A program made the position numbers and the translations under genes. From contig NC_045146.1 of the NCBI RefSeq assembly GCF_008831285.2, forward strand, positions 20,019,149 through 20,083,148: a stretch of DNA of 64,000 nucleotides, read 5' to 3'. This document shows positions 50,101 through 62,100 of the stretch, one piece after another. This DNA comes from Nymphaea colorata. Taxonomy: Eukaryota; Streptophyta; Magnoliopsida; Nymphaeales; Nymphaeaceae. The notes under the pieces were generated by a model. It did not search any database. It worked only from the letters and a program-made list of their open reading frames with translations, and was not told the origin of the DNA. Every line of letters begins with the position of its first letter. Within the stretch, counting starts at the first letter, position 1.

Positions 50101-53100
50101 GGGTGCATCTATATCCCAACCAAACCAAATCTACCACAAATGCTCATGGGACTATTTCCACAACTCTAAGATAGCTGGAGATGAAGGTAGCGAAGGAACT
50201 TACTAGCAGGTACATACCACATTCTATTGGCCAGAAATGAAATGAACCATCAAGGAATACAGTAGAAAATGTGAGACCTGCCAGCAAAACAAATATGAAA
50301 CCAGAAAACTCGTCGGCTTGCTACAGCCGCTCCCTATTCTCAATCAAATCTGGGAAGATATTTCAATGGATTTCATTGAAGCTCTCTCTAAATCAAGAGG
50401 AAAATTTGTTGTCCTAGTGGTGCTGGGCGAGCTCTCCAAATACACACATTTTATACTATTGGCCCATCCTTTTATAGCAAGGTCAGTACCACAGGCATTC
50501 CAAGATTAAGTGGAGACTGGAGAGACTCCACGGCATGCCCTGTTCTATCGTAAGAAGAGACTCCCTTTTCTTAAGTTCCCAAAGTGTGAGCAGATTTTTA
50601 TCTTGGGCCGAGTTAGCCTACAATACAGGGTGGCATTTATCTATAGGCACATCACCATTTGAGGCCGTGTATGGCAAGCCTCCACCAGACCTATGCAAAT
50701 ATCAGCAGGGCACTGCTAAAGAGGATAGGGTGGATGCACAACTACACTGCAGAGATGTTGTGCTGCAGGACCTTAAACAAAATTTGGCTGCTGCTCGAAA
50801 TTGAAAGGTGTTGATAGATTGTGGGTTTCGGGTCCGGATCCATACCCGACCCGCCTTGTAGCCCGTTTTGGGCTCTACTTAAGTCATGTAACCCTAATCC
50901 TTAAGAGTTAATGATAATCTTAAGAGAGAGAGAGTCTGGCTGCTAGTGGGCACCAACTCCTCCTCATTCGTGGTTTTTTCTCCCTCGTGTTGAGGGTTTT
51001 CCACGTTACATCGTGATCATTGCTTCTCTTCCTCTTCTTCTTGTTCGTATCTCTACATGGTATCAGAGCCGTGAAGTTCCGGCGTTTCTGGTTGTCTTTT
51101 GCCCGTGTTAGAGGAGAATCGCCCGGCACTGTTCATCGTCTCGCCCGTGCCCGACGCTCGTGCCCGAGCGTCGTCTGTCGTCCCGCCGCCGTCTCCGCCC
51201 AGCGCCGCCCTGATCAACGCCGCTCAGGATTCCGCCGTCTCCGCCTAGCGACAACCGGCCCAGCGACGCCCTGATTAGCGCCGCTACTTCCGCCCAGCGA
51301 CGCCCTGCCCAGCGGCGTTCCCGTTCAGCCACTTCCTGGTCTGTTTCCGCCCAGCGCCGGCCTGCCCAAACGACGACCTGTCCAGCGGCGGTCTTTTTCC
51401 GCCCAACGCCGTGTCCTTTTCCGGCGCCGTGCCGCTCTGCCTGGTCTGTTTCCGCCCAGCGCCGCGCCGACTGCCTGGTCTGTTCCCGCCCAGCGCCGCG
51501 CCGCTTTGCCTGGTTCCGTTTCCTGCTCTCTGTCCGTTTTTTGGTGTTGTATCGTGTGATTGCTTCTTGCTGCCCTTGCTGCCTACTGGTCTGTGATTAT
51601 GGCAGCCTCTTCCTCGTCAACCGTCAACACCAATCCCACTGAAATAGGGGCTTTTAGAACTGAGAATGTTCCCATGCAGGTCATCACTCTTCGCCTCACC
51701 AAGGATAATTATTTCTCGTGGTCGCCTGCTATGACCATGGGGATTGCTGGCCGTGGTCGCATGGCCTATATTGATGGGAGCAACCCCGAACCAGCAAGAA
51801 CAAGTGATGTGTGGCATACTTGGTTTCTTGAGGATAATCAAGTGAAAACTTGGATTGTCAATTCCGTTTCCGCCGATATTCAGCCCCTTATCCTTCGGAA
51901 GAAGACTGCTAGAGACATGTGGGTGGTCCTCGAGCAAATGTATGGCCAAAAGAAGACCGCAATTCGTACTTACCAAGTAATGAAGACAGTCTATGGCATT
52001 CGACAAGGGACCTCGTCTGTTGCAGAGTACTATGGGGCTTTGAAAGCCAAGTGGGAAGAGCTTGACTATCATTCTGATATTCCTTGGCATTGTCCCCATG
52101 ATCAGGCGCTCTATGTTGCTCATGAATGGGAAAACAGGGTGTTCCTATTTTTAGCAGGTTTAAATGATGAGTTTGAAGGTGTTCGAAGTCAGATTTTGAA
52201 TTCAGGGGAGGTGTCCAGTATTGAAGATGTGTACTCCTGTGTTGAAGCGGAAGAACAGAGAAGGCTTGTTACAAAAGAAGGGAAGAGGGAATTTGTGCCC
52301 TATAACGAGAGATCTGCTCTCGTGAGTCGTGGTCCTGGCGGCCCATCTAGGTCTCTTCGCCGGTGCACTCACTGCAAGAAGACAGGTCACACTGTGGATT
52401 ATTGCTGGGATCTTCATCCAGAAAAGAAGGGGAACAGAGGGAGATCTTTGACTGGGAGAACGCCCGTGTCTGAGGTGCAAGCCTCTAGTGGAGAAAAAGT
52501 CTCCATTTCTGCTGACCAGCTTCGTGAACTAAGGGCTTATTTGGGCAGGCTCGATGTCAACAAGACTGAGACCTCAGAGGGAACTACAGCTAATCATGCT
52601 CTTGCAGCTATTGGCAATCAAGGTAACTCTTCTGTGGGGGAATGGATTGTCGATAGTGGTGCTACTCATCACATGACAGGTAATCCAAAATTGTTTCATG
52701 AGTATAAGTTGTCCTCGGGAAGGGAACGTGTTTCTCTTGCAGATGGTTCCTCTACCTGTGTGGCAGGCGAAGGCACTCTGTCCTTGTTGGACAAATTTCA
52801 TGTGCAGGGCGCTTTACATGTTCCCCAGTTTCCTTTAAATCTCTTATCAGTCAGTAGACTTACTAAAGAATTGAATTGTGAACTTATATTCTCTGCCGAT
52901 CGTTGTGTTTTGCAGGACTTGGTGACAGGGAAGAGGATTGGGATTGGTTTAGCTTCTGATGGATTATATCGTCTTCCCATACGTGTGGCTACTGCTCTGT
53001 TGACAGCGATCCGCAAGACAGATAAGAGAAGAGAAGATTGTCTTCAGTCTTTTATGTACTGGCATCAAGGAATACATTAGAAAATGTGAGACCTGCCAGC

Positions 53101-56100
53101 AAAACAAATATGAAACCAGAAAACTCGTCGGCTTGCTACAGCCGTGCCCTATTTCCAATCAAATCTGGGAAGATATTTCAATGGATTTCATTGAAGCTCT
53201 CCCTAAATCAAAAGGAAAATTTGTTGTCCTAGTGGTGCTGGACAAGCTCTCCAAATAGGCAAATACACACATTTTATACGAGTGGAGAGATCCCTACTTA
53301 TACTAAAGAGGGTGCATCTATATCCCAACCAAACCAAATCTACCACAAATGCTCATGGGACTATTTCCACAACTCTAAGATAGCTGGAGATGAAGGTAGC
53401 GAAGGAACTTACTAGCAAGTACATACCACATTCTATTGGCCAGAAATGAAATGAGCCATCAAGGAATACAGTAGAAAATGTGAGACCTGCCAGCAAAACA
53501 AATATGAAACCAGAAAACTCGTCGGCTTGCTACAGCCGCTCCCTATTCTCAATCAAATCTGGGAAGATATTTCAATGGATTTCATTGAAGCTCTCTCTAA
53601 ATCAAGAGGAAAATTTGTTGTCCTAGTGGTGCTGGGCAAGCTCTCCAAATACACACATTTTATACTATTGGCCCATCCTTTTATAGCAAGGTCAGTACCA
53701 CAGGCATTCCAAGATTAAGTGGAGACTGGAGAGACTCCACGGCATGCCCTGTTCTATCGTAAGAAGAGACTCCCTTTTCTTAAGTTCCCAAAGTGTGAGC
53801 AGATTTTTATCTTGGGCCGAGTTAGCCTACAATACAGGGTGGCATTTATCTATAGGCACATCACCATTTGAGGCCGAGTATGGCAAGCCTCCACCAGACC
53901 TATGCAAATATCAGCAGGGCACTGCTAAAGAGGATAGGGTGGATGCACAACTACACTGCAGAGATGTTGTGCTGCAGGACCTTAAACAAAATTTGGCTGC
54001 TGCTCGAAATTGAAAGGCAATTCACTATAACAGGAGACACCATGATCAGTAGTTCAGTGGAGGGGACTGGGTGTACTTGTGCAGGCCACCTCATGGGTTG
54101 ACTCATTCAAGAGCAAAATGGAACCACAAGCTAGCTCCTCGCTTTGTGGGTCCTTACCAGATCAAGAAGCGAATTCGGTCACTAGCCTATGAGTTGCGTT
54201 ATTAGATCGAAGCCTCATACACCAATATTTCATGTTTTCAAACTCAAGCCTTACTACAAACTCGCCAACAAAAAAGAGGTAGCTATGGTGCCAATTCTGT
54301 TGGAGAGTCATCAGCTAGCCCCTTACATAAGATTGGGCACACGCAAAGTCAACAACAATTGGAAAAAGAAGGCAGACTGGTTGATTGAGCGGTTGAGCTA
54401 TGAAGATCTACCAGCCACTTGGGAACCCACATCTACCAGCCACTTGGAAACCCATCGACCAAATCCAAAGATGTTTCCTTGAATTTGCACCTTGAGGACA
54501 AGGTGCTTTTGTAAGGGGGACTAGTTGTTAGGAGTCGGCCCAGATCAGTTGGAACAGGAGTCATCTTAATAAGACCTATTTGCCTTAGAACTAGTGTTTT
54601 CTACTTTACCTATATCGGCAACCCAACCCAATATACCTCATATATAGTGCAAATGGATTAACCCTAAAACAAGCAATGATATGCTGATTATCTCACCGAA
54701 GCTGGGCTTCTGTAGGTGTTAGCAACAAGAATTTCTTATTGTTAGCTGGCACTAAGACAATCTGATTGAACTTGATATAAAACCTTAAGATATTTCAAAG
54801 GTAAAAAAAATCAGGTCTAGTTCTCAAAGAAATCTTTTTTGTTCTTTTTTTTCTAATGAGTGATTCGATATCCATAAAAGTTACTCTTGCTAAAGACAAC
54901 TATGCAAGATCTCACCTCTAGAAGTTGAGAATACAATTCAAGTCTACAAAAAAGTTCCAATATATCTAACGGATCATTGGAGAGAATGCTGTATAGAAGT
55001 TAGAACACAGGAAGAACTTACATTTTCCTAGGAAAATAAAAAAAAATGCTAAGGCCTTGTAAATATGAGTACCTCAACAAGATGAAGATTTGAAGCATGA
55101 CTCAAAAGCACAAATGCAAATTCTCCAATTTGTGCAAGAGAAAGACCCACCTGTGGCACCCAAGTCAGCAAGAATGAGATAATGGCAAGTAATTCTGACC
55201 AAATCCACATCATAACAGAAAAAATTGATTACCATGAAAGAAGATCTCATAGGATAGCCAAAGGCCTTGGTCACCATAGCAGTCACTACTGTTTTTAATA
55301 TAATAACAAGAATCACAGATGCCAGCAAAATATCTACATGGCTCCACAAGAATTGGACATGTATAAGCATTCCAATGCTAGAAAGAAAAAGTGCTGCAAA
55401 TAGGTTTCTGATGGGCTCCACCTGCAAACCAAACACAGTAAGTGTGAATGACACTACCTATTCTAATTTCTAAGGGAAACAGAGATAAACTAGAAACTTC
55501 TTGCTCAATAATATATTTTTTGAAAAAAGTTGGGTATTTATATGCAAACTGCACAACAAAAATCAATATAGAGGCTCTTGTAGCAGTGAAATGCAGGTTA
55601 ATACAGAGGTCGGTGAGCAGGCTGACTTGCATTCAAAATTGAGCAAATGAAAAGATATATACAAAAGAAACTTTGACAAAGAACCCAGATCTCAATAGCT
55701 TGCATAGACTTTGCCTTTTGACAAAAACTACCAATACAAGAACCATCAGAGGTGTTTTAAATAGAGGATTGTGTTCAAGAAACATGTTTCCAAACTTGTG
55801 AACTCATATTGCTCAAGCATGTGTAACAAACATTGAAATCTCTCACCCTCAGGTTGTCATGCATGTACATAATACATATATAAATACAAACATTGGGATG
55901 AGAATTTCATAAGCTGAAATATTCAACTTTTATTAGAGATCTTTCACACAAGAACGGAACTTTGAAAGCCTTAAGGAAAACAAACTCCAGGTGAATGATC
56001 CACATCATCGCTACCAATATGAACAAACATTTTAGGAGCCCAATACTATTGGAAGTTTAGGTGAAAATAGTTAATAAAAACGCATCATGATACGTCAAAA

Positions 56101-59100
56101 TATCCATATCACAATAGTTATTAACGTACCTTGTAGAAGTTTCATTTTACATAGAATATATGTGATCATTCTTGTTTCTAAAGAACTCTTTTTTGCAAGA
56201 AAAATACTACTAAACCTATTAGTTCATAGGTTTTCCTATATTCTTTTATTTTGATTTTAAGAGATTCCGAGATATTATGAGACAAATCACATTAAGGATA
56301 CCATGACTTTGAAAAGCCTTTCCGAGAAACAGCTGAATATCAGTGACTCTAGGTCAAATCAATCCCTAAAACCAGCTCTTATTATTAATGGGTTTAAAAT
56401 CAGATCACTTTAACATCCAATAACAAAACAGAATCTAGCCCATAGTTGCCAGATCAGGAGTTGAAATCAGAAACCAGTCATTTCAAAATTTATAGAAGAT
56501 TTAGGAAATGACACAGCGGATGGACGGTGTATACACACATCATAAAAAATTCAAATTAAGAAATAATCAAGGTCAATAGACATTGAATGATGCGCATGGA
56601 TGTGAATCAGGATCATAATTTTGTTCCTAGAAATTGGATTTCCTACCTTAAGTGACTTAGTGGCCAAGATGGAGATTTCAGTTATTCTGTGTAGTACCTG
56701 AGAGACACTGACTTGAAATAAAGGTTAGCTTGGACATTCTATGGTTAGTTTCTTTTAGCAGATTCTTAAAAACAGTAGCAAAAACAACATCTTATCCAAT
56801 GGACAAACAAAGACCGTATGAAGATGCCAAGAGGTAAATGAACCAAGTACAAATGGGATCTTTTTGTGACCACCAAATAGAAAAAGTAGCCATTAAGTTA
56901 TAATTCCTCGTTTATACCAATCAGTCGACCAACTCAGAAGGATGTTTGGTCTAGTTCATACATGTTGTAAAGATTTAAAACACATTCTGTATTTTCTAAT
57001 ACATATTTTAGAATTTATACACTAAATTCTGTGATGCAATATAAGACCACCTTAATAACATTGGCCTCCATCAGAGAGATACAAGATGGGAGCCATGAAT
57101 TCCCCCAAATAAGACAAGTTACAACCATCATAAAGAAATAGAACATGGAATAAACATAACATCAAACAGCTTAAAATTTTCACAAAAAGATCCATTACTT
57201 CAAAGACAGAAACAGTCAACTACAAAATCCAGAAAATACATTGACCAAATTGTCTGCTATATGGACCCTGGTAAAACAAAAGACATACCAATTCTGGTAA
57301 AACAGTTCTGTACTTTCCACCAGCAATAGGCTCTTACCTGCACTAATGTGTGGTGAGCAAAATCTGTGGTTGATATCATAATACCAGCAACAAATGACCC
57401 CAATTCAAGACTGAGGCCAAGTTTATCACTGCACTGGAATCATACAGAAGAATAAAGAATAAGATATGAACAGTATGTGCTGGGTAATAGTTATCTAAAT
57501 ACCAGAAAAATGAACTACATGATAGTCTACGCTCTACATTCATATTCATTTGAAAGAGAAGTTGCCTTCACCAACTAGGTTGAGTAAGACAGAAAGAGTT
57601 TCTTTTGCTTGTTTTAACAAGACTGGCAGCAAAAACCTGTGCATTCAAATTATGCTATTTTCGCTAGGCTGGCCTGAAAAGGATCTCTTGAGATGACCAT
57701 GCAGCTATTTAAAATGCTTCATGTGTTAAAAATCCATTGTTTCAGATAAAGATTATCAAGCTATATCTCACAGCTATTTAGTTAAGGCTCTCCATGGGAG
57801 CTCACTGTTGTATTGGAGCCAAAAGATCAATTGAAACAGGATGGGACCTAAAATTGCAACTACGAAAAGAGAGAGGGAGAGAGAAAGAGAAGAAGAGGGG
57901 AGAAGGACGGCGAGGGAGGAGAAAACCAGTTCACTTGGCCTCATCATGGCACCCCTTATCTCAAGATCAACATGAGTCCTCAATAACATCAAGGTAGCAC
58001 CCTCCAAGTATCAAACTAAGGACGTGGCTACAACATGTCACCCAACCCGATTGGTTGCGCTAGCCATCACTTGATGAGAGAGAGAGATGAAAGATCCAAT
58101 AGAATGCAAATTAAGTGTATGATAAGCTACCAAATCAATGGAATCAATGCAACTCCTTGTAGAAGGGCAACTTTATGTGACTTCTATAAAGGTGATGTCC
58201 TTCTAGGCAATAATCTTAAGAGTTTACCTCACTCAGTTATATGCCATTCCATGCCCTTGAATGGAATAACCTTGTGTAAGTCATTAATTGGGATTTGAGT
58301 GTATCAACTATTCCTATCCTGGAAGGAACAACTGGATCTTCCCAATCTTGCATTTTCTTCCAGGCCTACTAGTCATATAATACCCATCACATATCCCTTT
58401 CTTTGCATTTACTTTTGCTTTTTTATCATGTTTTTAATGATTTTTACATTATTTTTGCTTTAATTGTTAACACTTAAGTTACATTATTCGTCCTCATTTC
58501 TATCATTAAGAAACATCATTTTTATCATTTTATCAAGTTATTTTTTACGTTTTTTGTTAGTTTTTCCATTTATTTTACTTTTTTCTAACTTTCAGGATTT
58601 TTTCCTTTCTAAAAAAATTGCCGAATTTTTTCCGAAATTTTCAACTTTGCTGAAAAGTATCCGAGAAAAACATCGCCGTTTAATACCTGTTAATGATATT
58701 TGTAACCATGCTAGTAACATAAAAAGTTGAGATAGACATGTATATAGCCAAAAATATCTTTCTCGAGTTTTGATTGGCAAGATTTTTCTTGGGTATTTTT
58801 AGCAAAGTTGTTTTTTTTGGGGGGGTGGGTGGGAATCTCCAAGTTTTAAAAAAAAAAAAATCAAAAGGTTAGGTACAAATACAAGGAATGAAAAACTAAT
58901 AGGTATTGTATTGCATTTAAAAGGTCATGTTAAATATCTAAAACAAGAGGAAACAAAACAATGAAACAAAAGTTAAAAAAAAAACAAAAAATGAAATAAA
59001 AAATAAATGAAAAATCATGATAAAATCGTGATGTGATATTTTCCCGTTGTGGCTACGTGTATAATAAAATAATAGTTCCACTAATAAAAAACTTTCATAA

Positions 59101-62100
59101 GCAAGATGAAACTTACAAAACCTAAGACGTATTAGTGAAGACCAACATGTCATTTTCAGCTTACCCAAGCTAACAATAAGGAAAAGGCCACAGAAGTTAG
59201 CTGATAAAGCTCATTTGTCTGCAAATGAAAAATATAAAAATTGTTCAGGAAGCTCAACCATCAAATACAAATGAGAAAATTAAATAATGCAACTCATAGA
59301 GCGGTATGTAACTAATTCTTAAAGCAGAAAGTAAAGAACAACTACAGGCTGGCTGAAAACCCAGCCTTCAAGGTCCTCACTTTCTGGAGGTTTAGTCAAG
59401 CCATACCGGTGAACACAACTAAGATTCTTCTCCCTAATCCCTAGGTTCTGGATGAACACATATTCCTAGTTGAATTTGTGCATCATGAAGTTGATCTCAT
59501 GGATTGAACTACTTGAGTTGAAGAGCCTTTATTCTGTTGAAGAAAGTATCACAAAATATACAAAATTCACCTCTATGTGATCCAGGAAAATAAGTATAAA
59601 CAACTAAATTAGCTTACTGAATTCATGGCCATCAACGCTAGCCCTTATGCTAGCACTAAACATATTTTCCTTTGAAGAACTGTACAGTTACACTGATCTT
59701 TCTTAGAAACAATACAGTTTTCAATACCCTCTGCTTAAAATTATCAAAGGATTTAATAACTATGGGTGCTTCAGTTAGACTTCTTCAATACATTCCCCCG
59801 CAAACAAGTAACATTGTAGGTGAAACCCCTCATCTGCAAGTGTACCCATGTAATGTAGATTCAGAAAAGCCAAACTCAAGCTGTTGAAAAAAACATTGTC
59901 ATATTTACAGTTCATTACAAATTATCACTGTTCATTTTTTTTTCATACCCATATAATTCCAAAATACAATGTGCGCACATTCGAGTTGATCATCAGCAAA
60001 GGAAATGTTGCTTACGCCTCTTTTGTCAACATCAGGTGCATTTGCCCCTATCAACCACTTCACATTATATCGGCCCCTCACTTAGGTGTTTCACACATCG
60101 CTTTTTTTCACAAACTGGCAGATTCAGCCCAATCGGCATATTAGCCCAAAAACAATAAGAAAATATTACTTTCCCATTTTTAAATAAAAAATTTTAAAAA
60201 TGTAGAGTCAGGTCAATTTGATATGCCCCGTACTCTATTTTCTCATGAAATGATTATTCCCAATTCTCATATTAACAACTCTAGCTTATATTATGAAATA
60301 TGAAATCTCAACATAACTGTGATTATCCATGGAAAAAGATCACTGGCACTGGCTTTTAGTTAATTTATCCAATTACATACATCTAATTCCTTACTCAGGC
60401 TTCCACATGTGAATTCATACCAGAAAGCATTGTGGTTATGATCCTGAGGAAAACCTACATACTAATCCTAAATCATGTTCACATCTCGGATTCTAGAGTA
60501 TATTCATTATATATAGCTGCAGATAACCTCAGTCTAATGAGGGGTTTAAACATAAAATAAACATGTATAGGTTTGTCTATGAACCTAGAGGAGCGAATAA
60601 CTCTCTGGCAAGAAATGTAGGCCGGGTTGGAGATTTTACTCCTAAAATGCCGGAGGAAAGAAGAGAAACAACACATATATGTGGTGGCCACCTGCAGTTT
60701 GCCTCCTTTCGGAAAACAACATAAGGTAGGAGAATTGGACACACCTATCTCACATCATATTTAAATGACCCAATCTGCTGCAAAGATTTACTTATCAACC
60801 AGTAAGGCACATGTACAGGTGAAGAATGACAACCACTACTTACCAAGAAATGTTCAAAATAAAAGCTTTTCACGTCATACTTTGTTCTAGATAATAAAAC
60901 AAACAATAATCAACTTTTCTCAACTTTCCAAAATGTTGTACATAATTCAATTGTTTGAGCTTAAATTTTCTCTTCTCCACTTCAATCATGCTAATCTACG
61001 TAATCTTTTTCTACAGTTCACCAATAGAAACCTGCCTAGCCATTTTCCATAAAGGGGCATTTGATAGCCTCAGACTTGAGATCCTCAGAATTTGAGAACG
61101 GTGGATTTAAGATCAAACCCTTCTCCCTCCGATCTTAAATTCGACCTTTTCTCAATGCAAAGAAATAAAATAAGGATCGTAAGTGTGGATCTTTTGCCAC
61201 ATCAGCAAAAAGCAGAACTTCTGACACACAATATAGATGCACATTAATAGGAGTTTTCAGATGCTCATGTTACCTCTTGAATCATCACCATGCAGCCACC
61301 AGAAAATAAACAAAACATGAAGCAAATTAAAAAAATGAGTGATAACAACCTCCGAAGACAACTGACTCATCAACTTCAAGAAATGAGGAAGAAATGACCA
61401 ACACAATATAGATGCAGCAGTCAGGAAAATGGACAGCATGAGCAACCTGAGGAAACAACCAAAGACCATCACTTGCAAAATCAAGATAATGCATAAGGCT
61501 AACAATTGCCCAAAATTATATAATATTAACAAAATCAAACTCCATTTAGCTGGTTCAATAAAAATGAATTATATGTAAAGAAAGTCATCAGACAGGTAAA
61601 AGGGGACAAGAAAACCAAAGCTGCACCAACTAACAACACTTACAGCTTTCCGATGGACATGATCCCTTGAACAAGGCCACTATTGCCACCTAAAACTGGA
61701 AGCAGAGCAAATAATAGGCCAACAACACAGTCCTGAAAATGGCCCAAAGAAGAAACTAACAGGTAAAATTGAGAAACTCTAAAATCTCAACACGTACATA
61801 AAACCTTCCACCTATAAATGAATGATGAACTTCAAGCTAACCTGAAAAATAAGTGTTCCTATAGCAACCTGACCATGAAGAGCATTAGCAGAACCACCCT
61901 CCACCAAAAACTTAAGCACCTGACCAAAAAAGTCAAACAGTTTGCAATTTCAGATTCGGTCGCTTACACAGCACTTGTTAGAGGATCATCTTCTGCATCA
62001 GTGGATGAAGGAACATCATAAATGACAAGCCATACCTCAAAACAGGAACATGTCACACACATAAGTCAATTCATCAAGAAAAGTGCTCACTCACTTGCCA

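Larger units (their letters stand above)
50809..53062 (+). mobile_element. Truncated Ty1/copia element: 5' LTR, leader, gag and protease only
   Basis: The LTR is 50809-51057 (TGTTGATAG ... TCTCTACA) and is followed at once by the primer site TGGTATCAGAGC. A GC-rich leader and an open gag-protease frame follow. Sequence breaks off at 53062, inside the region before integrase, and continues as a second copy of gypsy sequence. There is no copia integrase, reverse transcriptase or 3' LTR. Confidence 0.9.
45050..54655 (+). mobile_element. Old Ty3/gypsy element nested in a KEA intron, itself invaded by other elements
   Basis: LTR remnants at both ends bracket degraded gag, protease, reverse transcriptase, RNase H, integrase and chromodomain-like sequence. 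These run opposite to KEA transcription. Both LTR remnants share TGTT(G/A)GGAGTCG, CCCAGATCAGTTGGA and a TATATAGTGC box. The coding region has many stops, so the copy is inactive. Three foreign blocks interrupt it: 45876-47069, about 47250-48147 and 50809-53062. No convincing primer site or target duplication was found at the outer ends. Confidence 0.9.
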
